Notes under the pieces: model-generated
Database searches by the model: none
What the model was told of the DNA's origin: nothing
What the model saw: the letters and a program-made list of their open reading frames with translations, nothing else
Shown: in pieces, positions 28,828 to 42,948 of the stretch
How positions within the stretch are numbered: the first letter of the stretch is position 1
Layout: each line of letters begins with the position of its first letter
Translations under genes and position numbers: made by a program
From: Eriocheir sinensis
Lineage: Eukaryota; Arthropoda; Malacostraca; Decapoda; Varunidae
Assembly: GCF_024679095.1 (NCBI RefSeq)
Contig: NW_026110563.1
Location: 673,501 to 737,500, forward strand
Length of the DNA stretch: 64,000 nucleotides
Direction: 5' to 3'

Positions 28828-31369
28828 TACGTATTTACATTATTTCAAGTGTATTTTGTATATATATTTCTATAGAAATCTGCGTTATTTTATGTGTATT
28901 CGTTTATATATTTTGAAACAAATTTACATTGTTTTATGTGTATTTTGCATATTTTTTTCAATACAAATTTACCTTATTGTATGTGCATTTTGTATATTAA
29001 TTTTAATACAAATTTGATTAATCTATGTGTATTTTTGTATATGTATTTCTATAAAAATATGCTTTATTTTATGGGTATTTTGCATCTTTATTTTCATACA
29101 AATTTACATTATTTTATTGATATTCTGTGTATTTATTTTGATATGTTTTTACATTATTCTATGTGTATTTTGTATATATATTTTATATAAAATGTATTTG
29201 TTTTCATTTCATACAAATCTACATTATTTTATGTGTTTTTTGTACAAGTATTTAAATACAAATTTAACAAGTTATATGTGTATTTTGTATATCTATTTTG
29301 TATGTATATTTTCATAGAAATTTACTCTATTTTATGAGTATTCGTATATATATTTTGATACAAATTTACATTATTAATGTGTATTTTGCATATCTATTTC
29401 AATACAAATCTACTTTATTGTACGTGCATTTTGTATATTTATTTTAATACAAATTTAATTATTTTATATGTATTTTTGTATATATATTTTTATGCAAATA
29501 TGCGTTATTATATGGATATTTTGCATCTTTATTTTCACACAAATTTACATTATTTTATTGATATTCTCTTTATTTATTTTGATACGATTTAACATTATTC
29601 TATGTGTTTTTTGTATATATTTTTTTTATACATATTTACATTATTTAATGTTCATTTTGTATATACATTTTATCCAAATTTACATTATTTTATGTGTATT
29701 TGTTTATATATTTTCATACATATTTACATTATTTTATGTGTTTTTTGTATATATTTTTCTACGTATTTAAATTATTTTATGTGTATTTTGTATATACATT
29801 TTCATAAAAAAATTACGTTATTTTATTGTGTGTATAAGTATATATTTTGATACAAATTTTATACAAATTCATGTTATTTAATGTGTATTTGTATATATAT
29901 TTTCATACAAATTTATATTATTTTATGTGTATTTTTTCATATATTTCATTACAAATTTACCTTATTTTATGCTTATTTTGTATATTTATTTCATTCAATT
30001 TTAAATTATTTTATGTGTATATTTGTATTTGTATTTAGGTTATTTTATGTGTATTTTGTATATATATTTTCATGCAAAATTACATTATTATATTGGTATT
30101 TTCTTAATTTAATTCGATACGAATTTAGATTATTTCATAGGTATTTTGTATACATATTTTTATACTCATTTACATTATCTAATGTGTGTTTTGTATATAT
30201 ATTTTTATGCAAATTTATTTTATGTTCATTTTTGTACATATATTTTTATAGAAATTTGCGTTATTTTATGTATATAGTTTTATATAAATTTACGTTATTT
30301 TATGTGCATTTTGTATATTTATATTTATACAAATACACATTCTTTTATTGCTATATTGTTTATTTATATTTATACGAATTTACATTATTTTATGTGTATT
30401 TTGTATACATTTTTTATACGTATTTACTTAATTTTATGTGTATTTTGTATATGTATTTTTATAGAAATCTACGTTATTTTATGTGTATTCGCATATATAT
30501 TTTGAAACAAATTTACATTATTTTATATGTATTTTGCATATCTATTTCAATACAAATTTACCTTATTGTATGTGCATTTTGTATATTTATTTTGATACAA
30601 ATTCAAATATTTTATGTGTATTTTGGTATCAATAATTTTATAAAAAATGCGTTATTTTATAGGTATTTTGCATCTTAATTTTCATACAAATTTACATTAT
30701 TTTATTAATATTCTGTGTATATATTTTGATACGATTTTACATTATTCTATTTGTGTTTTGTATATATTTTTTATACATATTTACATTATTTAATGTGTAT
30801 TTTGTATATATATTTCATTCAAATTTACATTATTATATGTGTATTTGTTTATATATTTTCTTTCAAATTTACATTATTTTATGTGTATTTTGTATATGTA
30901 TTTCAATAGAAATTAACCTAATTTTATGTGTATTTTGTATATTTCTTTTCATACAAATTGAAATTATTTTTGTGTATTTTTGTATATAGTTTTATACAAA
31001 TTTAGGTTATTTTATGTACGCATTTACATTATTTAATGTGTGTTTTGTATATATATTTTTATCCAAAGTTAATTTATTTTACGTTCATTTTTGGACATAT
31101 ATTTTTATAGAAATTAGCGTTATTTTATATGTATTTGTATATGTTTTCTCATACAAATTTACATTATTTTATTGCTATTTTGTTTATTTAGTTTGATACG
31201 AATTACATGATTATATGTGTATTTTGTACATATTTTTTATACGTATTTACATTACTTAATGTGTATTTTGTTTATATATTTTTAAACAAATTTACGTTAT
31301 TATATGTATTTTTATAAATATTTTGATACAAATTTACATTATTTTATGTATTTTGTATATATATTTTTA
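28828..31369 (+). repeat. 2.55-kb higher-order repeat, copy 2 (2,542 bp)
   Basis: Same landmarks as copy 1, shifted by 2,543-2,547 bp. Differences are few and mostly single bases, for example GTGTATTCGTTTATATAT near 28,898. A 265-codon open frame (29,881-30,678) runs through the copy but consists only of 15-residue repeats. Confidence 0.93.
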
Positions 31370-33916
31370 TACGTATTTACATTATTTCAAGTGTATTTTG
31401 TATATATATTTCTATAGAAATCTGCGTTATTTTATGTGTATTCGTATATATATTTTGAAACAAATTTACATTGTTTTATGTGTATTTTGCATATTTTTTT
31501 CAATACAAATTTACCTTATTGTATGTGCATTTTGTATATTAATTTTAATACAAATTTGATTAATCTATGTGTATTTTTGTATATGTATTTCTATAAAAAT
31601 ATGCTTTATTTTATGGGTATTTTGCATCTTTATTTTCATACAAATTTACATTATTTTATTGATATTCTGTGTATTTATTTTGATATGTTTTTACATTATT
31701 CTATGTGTATTTTGTATATATATTTTATATAAAATTTATTTGTTTTCATTTCATACAAATCTACATTATTTTATGTGTTTTTTGTACAAGTATTTAAATA
31801 CAAATTTAACAAGTTATATGTGTATTTTGTATATCTATTTTGTATGTATATTTTCATAGAAATTTACTCTATTTTATGAGTATTCGTATATATATTTTGA
31901 TACAAATTTACATTATTAATGTGTATTTTGCATATCTATTTCAATACATATCTACTTTATTGTACGTGCATTTTGTATATTTATTTTAATACAAATTTAA
32001 TTATTTTATATGTATTTTTGTATATATATTTTTATGCAAATATGCGTTATTATATGGATATTTTGCATCTTTATTTTCACACAAATTTACATTATTTTAT
32101 TGATATTCTCTTTATTTATTTTGATACGATTTAACATTATTCTATGTGTTTTTTGTATATATTTTTTTTATACATATTTACATTATTTAATGTTCATTTT
32201 GTATATACATTTTATCCAAATTTACATTATTTTATGTGTATTTGTTTATATATTTTCATACATATTTACATTATTTTATGTGTTTTTTGTATATATATTT
32301 TTCTACGTATTTAAATTATTTTATGTGTATTTTGTATATACATTTTCATAAAAAAATTACGTTATTTTATTGTGTGTATAAGTATATATTTTGATACAAA
32401 TTTTATACAAATTCATGTTATTTAATGTGTATTTGTATATATATTTTCATACAAATTTATATTATTTTAAGTGTATTTTTTCATATATTTCATTACAAAT
32501 TTACCTTATTTTATGCTTATTTTGTATATTTATTTCATTCAATTTTAAATTATTTTATGTGTATATTTGTATTTGTATTTAGGTTATTTTATGTGTATTT
32601 TGTATATATATTTTCATGCAAAATTACATTATTATATTGGTATTTTCTTAATTTAATTCGATACGAATTTAGATTATTTCATAGGTATTTTGTATACATA
32701 TTTTTATACTCATTTACATTATCTAATGTGTGTTTTGTATATATATTTTTATGCAAATTTATTTTATGTTCATTTTTGTACATATATTTTTATAGAAATT
32801 TGCGTTATTTTATGTATATAGTTTTATATAAATTTACGTTATTTTATGTGCATTTTGTATATTTATATTTATACAAATACACATTCTTTTATTGCTATAT
32901 TGTTTATTTATATTTATACGAATTTACATTATTTTATGTGTATTTTGTATACATTTTTTTATACGTATTTACTTAATTTTATGTGTATTTTGTATATGTA
33001 TTTTTTTTAGAAATCTACGTTATTTTATGTGTATTCGCATATATATTTTGAAACAAATTTACATTATTTTATATGTATTTTGCATATCTATTTCAATACA
33101 AATTTACCTTATTGTATGTGCATTTTGTATATTTATTTTGATACAAATTCAAATATTTTATGTGTATTTTGGTATCAATAATTTTATAAAAAATGCGTTA
33201 TTTTATAGGTATTTTGCATCTTAATTTTCATACAAATTTACATTATTTTATTAATATTCTGTGTATATATTTTGATACGATTTTACATTATTCTATCTGT
33301 ATTTTGTATATATTTTTTTATACATATTTACATTATTTAATGTGTATTTTGTATATATATTTCATTCAAATTTACATTATTATATGTGTATTTGTTTATA
33401 TATTTTCTTTCAAATTTACATTATTTTATGTGTATTTTGTATATGTATTTCAATAGAAATTAACCTAATTTTATGTGTATTTTGTATATTTCTTTTCATA
33501 CAAATTGAAATTATTTTTGTGTATTTTTGTATATAGTTTTATATAAATTTAGGTTATTTTATGTACGCATTTACATTATTTAATGTGTGTTTTGTATATA
33601 TATTTTTATCCAAAGTTAATTTATTTTACGTTCATTTTTGGACATATATTTTTATAGAAATTAGCGTTATTTTATATGTATTTGTATATGTTTTCTCATA
33701 CAAATTTACATTATTTTATTGCTATTTTGTTTATTTAGTTTGATACGAATTACATGATTATATGTGTATTTTGTACATATTTTTTATACGTATTTACATT
33801 ACTTAATGTGTATTTTGTTTATATATTTTTAAACAAATTTACGTTATTATATGTATTTTTATAAATATTTTGATACAAATTTACATTATTTTATGTATTT
33901 TGTATATATATTTTTA
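31370..33916 (+). repeat. 2.55-kb higher-order repeat, copy 3 (2,547 bp)
   Basis: Same order of monomers. Private changes include TATATAAAATTTATTTG (about 31,725), TCAATACATATCTACTTT (about 31,941), TTTTAAGTGTATTTTTTC (about 32,467) and TGTATTTTTTTTAGAAATC (about 32,998). By eye, sampled stretches differ from copy 2 by about one base in a hundred. Confidence 0.93.
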
Positions 33917-36464
33917 TACGTATTTACATTATTTTAAGTGTATTTTGTATATATATTTCTATAGAAATCTGCGTTATTTTATGTGTATTCGTATATATAT
34001 TTTGAAACAAATTTACATTGTTTTATGAGTATTTTGCATATTTTTTTCAATACAAATTTACCTTATTGTATGTGCATTTTGTATATTAATTTTAATACAA
34101 ATTTGATTAATCTATGTGTATTTTTGTATATGTATTTCTATAAAAATATGCTTTATTTTAGGGGTATTTTGCATCTTTATTTTCATACAAATTTACATTA
34201 TTTTATTGATATTCTGTGTATTTATTTTGATATGTTTTTACATTATTCTATGTGTATTTTGTATATATATTTTATATAAAATGTATTTGTTTTCATTTCA
34301 TACAAATCTACATTATTTTATGTGTTTTTTGTACAAGTATTTAAATACAAATTTAACAAGTTATATGTGTATTTTGTATATCTATTTTGTATGTATATTT
34401 TCATAGAAATTTACTCTATTTTATGAGTATTCGTATATATATATTGATACAAATTTACATTATTAATGTGTATTTTGCATATCTATTTCAATACAAATCT
34501 ACTTTATTGTACGTGCATTTTGTATATTTATTTTAATACAAATTTAATTATTTTATATGTATTTTTGTATATATATTTTTATGCAAATATGCGTTATTAT
34601 ATGGATATTTTGCATCTTTATTTTCACACAAATTTACATTATTTTATTGATATTCTCTTTATTTATTTTGATACGATTTAACATTATTCTATGTGTTTTT
34701 TGTATATATATTTTTTTATACATATTTACATTATTTAATGTTCATTTTGTATATACATTTTATCCAAATTTACATTATTTTATGTGTATTTGTTTATATA
34801 TTTTCATACATATTTACATTATTTTATGTGTTTTTTGTATATATATTTTTCTACGTATTTAAATTATTTTATGTGTATTTTGTATATACATTTTCATAAA
34901 AAAAATTACGTTATTTTATTGTGTGTATAAGTATATATTTTGATACAAATTTTATACAAATTCATGTTATTTAATGTGTATTTGTATATATATTTTCATA
35001 CAAATTTATATTATTTTATGTGTATTTTTTCATATATTTCATTACAAATTTACCTTATTTTATGCTTATTTTGTATATTTATTTCATTCAATTTTAAATT
35101 ATTTTATGTGTATATTTGTATTTGTATTTAGGTTATTTTATGTGTATTTTGTATATATATTTTCATGCAAAATTACATTATTATATTGGTATTTTCTTAA
35201 TTTAATTCGATACGAATTTAGGTTATTTCATAGGTATTTTGTATACATATTTTTATACTCATTTACATTATCTAATGTGTGTTTTGTATATATATTTTTA
35301 TGCAAATTTATTTTATGTTCATTTTTGTACATATATTTTTATAGAAATTTGCGTTATTTTATGTATATAGTTTTATATAAATTTACGTTATTTTATGTGC
35401 ATTTTGTATATTTATATTTATACAAATACACATTCTTTTATTGCTATATTGTTTATTTATATTTATACGAATTTACATTATTTTATGTGTATTTTGTATA
35501 CATTTTTTTATACGTATTTACTTAATTTTATGTGTATTTTGTATATGTATTTTTATAGAAATCTACGTTATTTTATGTGTATTCGCATATATATTTTGAA
35601 ACAAATTTACATTATTTTATATGTATTTTGCATATCTATTTCAATACAAATTTACCTTATTGTATGTGCATTTTGTATATTTATTTTGATACAAATTCAA
35701 ATATTTTATGTGTATTTTGGTATCAATAATTTTATAAAAAATGCGTTATTTTATAGGTATTTTGCATCCTAATTTTCATACAAATTTACATTATTTTATT
35801 AATATTCTGTGTATATATTTTGATACGATTTTACATTATTCTATTTGTGTTTTGTATATATTTTTTTATACATATTTACATTATTTAATGTGTATTTTGT
35901 ATATATATTTCATTCAAATTTACATTATTATATGTGTATTTGTGTATATATTTTCTTTCAAATTTACATTATTTTATGTGTATTTTGTATATGTATTTCA
36001 ATAGAAATTAACCTAATTTTATGTGTATTTTATATATTTCTTTTCATACAAATTGAAATTATTTTTGTGTATTTTTGTATATAGTTTTATACAAATTTAG
36101 GTTATTTTATGTACGCATTTACATTATTTAATTGTGTTTTGTATATATATTTTTATCCAAAGTTAATTTATTTTACGTTAATTTTTGGACATATATTTTT
36201 ATAGAAATTAGCGTTATTTTATAAGTATTTGTATATGTTTTCTCATACAAATTTACATTATTTTATTGCTATTTTGTTTATTTAGTTTGATACGAATTAC
36301 ATGATTATATGTGTATTTTGTACATATTTTTTTATACGTATTTACATTACTTAATGTGTATTTTGTTTATATATTTTTAAACAAATTTACGTTATTATAT
36401 GTATTTTTATAAATATTTTGATACAAATTTACATTATTTTATGCATTTTGTATATATATTTTTA
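33917..36464 (+). repeat. 2.55-kb higher-order repeat, copy 4 (2,548 bp)
   Basis: It carries derived changes absent from copies 1-3 but shared with copy 5: TTTTAAGTG at the phase point (about 33,932), TTTTATGAGTATTTTGC (about 34,022), TTTTAGGGGTATTTTGC (about 34,155) and ATATATATATTGATAC (about 34,434). The reading frames change at these sites without consequence, as expected for non-coding DNA. Confidence 0.93.
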
Positions 36465-38315
36465 TACGTATTTACATTATTTTAAGTGTATTTTGTATAT
36501 ATATTTCTATAGAAATCTGCGTTATTTTATGTGTATTCGTATATATATTTTGAAACAAATTTACATTGTTTTATGAGTATTTTGCATATTTTTTTCAATA
36601 CAAATTTACCTTATTGTATGTGCATTTTGTATATTAATTTTAATACAAATTTGATTAATCTATGTGTATTTTTGTATATGTATTTCTATAAAAATATGCT
36701 TTATTTTAGGGGTATTTTGCATCTTTATTTTCATACAAATTTACATTATTTTATTAATATTCTGTGTATTTATTTTGATATGTTTTTACATTATTCTATG
36801 TGTATTTTGTATATATATTTTATATAAAATGTATTTGTTTTCATTTCATACAAATCTACATTATTTTATGTGTTTTTTGTACAAGTATTTAAATACAAAT
36901 TTAACAAGTTATATGTGTATTTTGTATATCTATTTTGTATGTATATTTTCATAGAAATTTACTCTATTTTATGAGTATTCGTATATATATATTGATACAA
37001 ATTTACATTATTAATGTGTATTTTGCATATCTATTTCAATACAAATCTACTTTATTGTACGTGCATTTTGTATATTTATTTTAATACAAATTTAATTATT
37101 TTATATGTATTTTTGTATATATATTTTTATGCAAATATGCGTTATTATATGGATATTTTGCATCTTTATTTTCACACAAATTTACATTATTTTATTGATA
37201 TTCTCTTTATTTATTTTGATACGATTTAACATTATTCTATGTGTTTTTTGTATATATATATTTTTATACATATTTACATTATTTAATGTTCATTTTGTAT
37301 ATACATTTTATCCAAATTTACATTATTTTATGTGTATTTGTTTATATATTTTCATACATATTTACACTATTTTATGTGTTTTTTGTATATATATTTTTCT
37401 ACGTATTCAAATTATTTTATGTGTATTTTGTATATACATTTTCATAAAAAAATTACGTTATTTTATTGTGTGTATAAGTATATATTTTAATACAAATTTT
37501 ATACAAATTCATGTTATTTAATGTGTATTTGTATATATATTTTCATACAAATTTATATTATTTTATGTGTATTTTTTCATATATTTCATTACAAAGTTAC
37601 CTTATTTTATGTTTATTTTGTATATTTATTTCATTCAATTTAAAATTATTTTATGTGTATATTTGTATTTGTATTTAGGTTATTTTATGTGTATTTTGTA
37701 TATATATTTTCATCCAAAATTACTTTATTTTATTGGTATTTCTTAATTTAATTCGATACGAATTTAGATTATTTCATAAGTATTTTGTATACATATTTTT
37801 ATACTCATTTACATTATCTAATGTGTATTTTGTATATATATTTTTATGCAAATTTATCTAATGTTCATTTTTGTACATATATTTTTATAGAAATTTGCGT
37901 TATTTTATGTATATAGTTTTATATAAATTTACGTTATTTTATGTGCATTTTGTATATTTATATTTATACAAATACACATTCTTTTATTGGTATATTGTTT
38001 ATTTACATTTATACGACTTTACATTGTTTTATGTGTATTTTGTATACATTTTTTTATACGTATTTACTTAATATTATGTGTATTTTGTATATGTATTTTT
38101 ATAGAAATGTACGTTATTTTATGTGTATTCGTATATATATTTTGAAACAAATTTACATTATTTTATATGTATTTTCCATATCTATTTCAATACAAATTTA
38201 CCATATTGTATGTGCATTTTGTATATTTATTTTAATACAAGTTCAAATATTTAAGTGTATTTTGGTATCAATAATTTTATAAAAAATGCGTTATTTTATA
38301 GGTATTTTGCATCTT
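36465..38315 (+). repeat. 2.55-kb higher-order repeat, copy 5, truncated and chimeric
   Basis: The first 1.1 kb shares the derived changes of copy 4. After about 37,590 the copy instead matches the outer family at about 11,270-11,930 and 21,330-22,030 (TTTTATGTTTATTTTG, CATCCAAAATTAC and TTGGTATTTCTTAATTT in place of ATGCTTATTT, CATGCAAAATTAC and TTGGTATTTTCTTAA). It ends at the fusion point near 38,318 instead of completing the unit. This is the signature of unequal exchange. Confidence 0.88.
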
Positions 38316-38334
38316 AATTTTCATTTTATATGTA
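38310..38334 (+). other. Fusion point TTTTCATTTTATATGTA, copy 3
   Basis: End of the truncated 2.55-kb repeat and start of the 1.04-kb repeat domain. The scar is the same as near 11,938 and 22,036. Confidence 0.85.
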
Positions 38335-41300
38335 CTTTGTATATATATTTTTATACGCTCTTACGTTATTTAATATTTATTTTGAATATATATTTTTATA
38401 CAAATTCATGGTATTTTATGTGTATTTGTATATATATTTTCATATAAATTTACATTATTGTATGTGTATTTTGTACATATATTTTATTACAAATCTACCT
38501 TATTTTATGTTTATTTTGTATGTGTATTTTGTATATTTATATTTATCCAAATACACATTCTTTTATTGGTATTTTGTTTATTTATTTTAATTCGAATTTA
38601 CATTATTTTATGTGTATTTTGAATACATTTTTTTATACGTATTTACTTAATTTTATGTGTATTTTGTATATATATTTTTATAGAAATCTACGTCTTTTTA
38701 TTTGTATTCGTATATATATTTTGAAACAAATTTACATTGTTTTATATATATTTTTGCATATCTCTTTCAATACAAATTTACCTTATTGTATATGCATTTT
38801 GTATATTTATTTCAATACAAATTTAAAAATTTTATGTGTATTTTGGTATATATATTTTTATAAGAAATGCGCTATTTTATGCGAATTTTGCATCTTCATT
38901 TTCATACAAATTTACATTATTTTATTAATATTCGGTGTATTTATTTTGATACGATTTTACATTATTCTATTTGTTTTTTGTATATACTTTTTTATACATA
39001 TTTACATTATTTAATGTGTATCTTGCATATATATTTTATACAAATTTATTATCTATTATCTATTTTCATACAAATACACATTCTTTTCATGATATTTTGT
39101 TTATTTATTTTGACACGAATTTACATTATTTGATATGTATTTTTTATATATATTTTTATACGTATTTACATAATTTCATATGTATTTTGTATATATATTT
39201 CTATAGAAATCTACTTTATTTTATGTGTATTCGTATATATATTTTGAAACAAATTTACTTTGTTTTATATGTATTTTTGAATATCTCTTTTAATACAAAT
39301 TTACCTTACTGTATATGCATTTTGTATATTTATTTCAATACAAATTTAAATATTTTATGTGTATTTTGGTATATATATATTATTATAAAAAATGCGATAA
39401 TTTTAGGGAATTTTGCATCTTTATTTTCATACAAATTTACATTATTTTATTGATATTCTGTGTATTTATTTTGATACGATTTTATATTATTCTATTTGTT
39501 TTTTGTATATATTTTTTTATACACATTTACATTATTTAATGTGTATCTTGCATATATATTTTATACAAATTTACGTTATTTTAAGTGTATTTGTTTTTAT
39601 ATTTTCATTCAAATTTACATTTATTTTAATTCGAAATTACATTATTTTAGGTGTATTTTGTATACATTTTTTTATACGTATTTACTTAATTTTATGTGTA
39701 TTTTGTATATATATTTTTATAGAAATCTACGTTTTTTTATTTGTATTTGTATATATATTTTGAAACAAATTTACATTGTTTTATATGTATTTTTGCATAT
39801 CTCTTTCAATACAAATTTACCTTATTGTATGTGCATTTTGTATATCTATTTCAATGCAAATTTAAATATTTTATGTGTATTTTGGTATATATATTTTTAT
39901 AAGAAATGCGGTATTTTATGGGAATTTTGCATCTTTATTTTCATACAAATTTACATTATTTTATTAATATTCGGTGTATTTATTTTGATACGATGTTACA
40001 TTATTCTATTTGTTTTTTGTATATACTTTTTTATACATATTTACATTATTTAATGTGTATCTTGCATATATATTTTATACAAATTTATTATCTATTATCT
40101 ATTTTCATACAAATACACATTCTTTTCATGATATTTTGTTTATTTATTTTGACACGAATTTACATTATTTGATATGTATTTTGTATATATATTTTTATAC
40201 GTATTTACATAATTTCATATGTATTTTGTATATATATTTCTATAGAAATCTACTTTATTTTATGTGTATTCGTATATATATTTTGAAACAAATTTACATT
40301 GTTTTATATGTATTTTTGAATATCTCTTTCAATACAAATTTACCTTACTGTATATGCATTTTGTATATTTATTTCAATACAAATTTAAATATTTTATGTG
40401 TATTTTGGTAAATATATTTTTATAAAAAATGCGATAATTTTTGGGAATTTTGCATCTTTATTTTCATACAAATTTACATTATTTTATTGATATTCTGTGT
40501 ATTTATTTTGATACGATTTTACAGTATTCTATTTGTTTTTTGTATATATATATTTTATACACATTTACATTATTTAATGTGTATCTTGCATATATATTTT
40601 ATACAAATTTACGTTATTTTAAGTGTATTTGTTTATATATTTTCATTCAAATTTACATTATTTGATGTGTATTTTGTATATGTGTTTCAATACAAATTTA
40701 CCTAATTTTATGTGTATTTTGTATATCTCTTTTCAAACAAATTTAAATTATTTTTGTGTATTTTTGTATATAGTTTTATACAAATTTAGGTTATTTTATG
40801 TACGCATTTACATTATTTAGTGTGTGTTTTGTATATATTTTTTTGCAAATTTACTTTATTTTATGTGCATTTTTGTACATATATTTTTATAGAAATTTGC
40901 GTTATTTGTATATGTTTTCTCATACAAATTTACATTATTTTATTGCTATTTTGTTTATTTATTTTGATACAAATTACATGATTATATGTGTATTTTGTAC
41001 ATATTTTTTATACGTATTTACATTACTTAATGTGTATTTTGTTTATATATTTTTAAACAAATCTACGTTATTATATGAATTTGTATAAATATTTTGATAC
41101 AGATTTACATTATTTTATGTATTTTGTTTGTACATTTCAATTCAAATTTAGATTATTTTAGCTGTATTTTGTATATATATTTTCATACAAATTTAATTAC
41201 TTCTGTGTATTTTTGTATATAGTTTTATACAAATTTACGATATTTTATGTGTATTTTGTATATTTATATATTTACAAATACACATTCTTTTACTGGTATT

Positions 41301-42668
41301 TTGTTTATTTATTTGGATACGATTTTTATGTATTTTTTGTATTCATTTTTTTATACGTATTTACTTCATTTTATGTGTATTTTATATATTTTTATAGAAA
41401 TCTACGTCATTTTATGTGTATTCGTATATATATTTTGAAACAAATTTACATTGTTTTATATGTATTTTGCATATCTATTTCAATACAAATTTACCTTATA
41501 GTATGTGCATTTTTTATATTTATTTTAATACAAATTTTAATATTTTATGTGTATTTTGGTATATATATTTTTATAAAAAATGCGTTATTTTATGGCTATT
41601 TTGCATCTTTATTTTCATACAAATTTACATTATTTTATTAATATTCTGTGTATTTATTGTTGATACGATTTTACATTATTCTGTTTGTGTTTTGTATATA
41701 TTTTTTTATACATATTTACTTTATTTAATTAGTGTTTTGTATATATATTTGATACAAATTTACGTTATTTTAAGTGTATATGTTTATATATTTTCATTCA
41801 AATTTCCATTATTTTATGTGTATTTTGTATATGTATTTCAATACAAATTTACCTAATTTTATGTGTATTTTGTATATTTTTTTTCATACAAATTTAAATT
41901 ATCTTTGTGTATTTTTGTATATAGTTTTATACAAACTTAGGTTATTTTATGAGTATTTTGTATATCTATTTTCATACAAATACACATTCTTTTATTGTTA
42001 TTTTGTTTATTTATTTTGACGAGAATTTGAATTATTTAATGTGTATTTTGTATATATATTTTTATACGTATTTACATCATTTCATGTGTATTTTGTATAT
42101 ATATTTCTATAGAAATCTACGTTATATTATGTTTATTCGTATATAGATTTTTAAACAAATTTACACTTTTATGTGTATTTTGCTTATTTTTTCAATACAA
42201 ATTTACCTTATTGTAGATGCATTTTGTATATTAATTTTAATACAAATTTAATTATTCTATGGGTATTTTTGTATATGTATTTTTATGAAAATATGCTTTA
42301 TTTTATGGGTATTTTGCATCTTTATTTTCATACAAATTTACGTTATTTTATTGATATTTTGCTCATTCATTTTGATACGATATGACATTATTCTATGTGT
42401 ATTTTGTATATATTTTTCATACAAATTTACGTTATTTTATGTGTATTTGTTTATATATTTTGACACAAATTTACAATATTTTATGGGTATTTTGTATATA
42501 TATTTCAAAAGAAATTTACCTAGTTTTATGTGTCTTTTGAATATCTATTTTCATACAAACTCAAATTATTTTTATGTATTTTTGTATATATTTCAATACT
42601 AATTTTAGTTATGTTATGTGTATTTTGTAAATCTATTTTCATTCAAATATATATTATTTTATTGGTAT
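38316..42668 (+). repeat. T-rich segment with the 1.04-kb higher-order repeat
   Basis: Anchors AAGAAATGCG (about 38,862 and 39,901) and AAAAAATGCGATAATTTT (about 39,388 and 40,426) alternate every 515-524 bp, so the full unit is about 1,039 bp and present for about two rounds. The segment has an inverted copy at 17.0-20.06 kb and a direct copy of its right half at 3.07-5.52 kb. No gene is seen; a 188-codon frame in the inverted copy is purely periodic. Confidence 0.9.
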
Positions 42669-42948
42669 TTGAATTGAAATATATATACAAAATACATAAA
42701 ATAATGTAAATTTGTATCAAAATACTTATACAAATACATATAATAACGTAAATTTGTATAAATATATAAACAAAATACACATTAAATAATGTAAATACGT
42801 ATAAAAAAAATGTACAAAATACACAAATAATCATGTAATTCGTATCAAAATAAATAGACAAAATACCAATAAAATAATGTAAATTTCTATGAGAAAACAT
42901 ATACATAATACACATAAATAGCGCAAATATCAATAAAAATATATATAA
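42669..42948 (-). repeat. Satellite block 14, short A-rich block
   Basis: Inserted between two + blocks. It matches the last 280 bp of the - blocks that end at 7,594 and 50,112, and carries the same right-hand junction. The left junction (GGTATTTGAATTGAAATAT) is private to this place. Confidence 0.85.

Noticed and set aside
29881..30678. 265-codon open reading frame in the second 2.55-kb repeat copy
   Set aside because: It is composed only of 15-residue repeats from the 45-bp monomer. Equivalent frames in sister copies end at other places because of single-base differences (33,060-33,224 or 35,525), the other two forward frames are also largely open, and there is no domain or start context.
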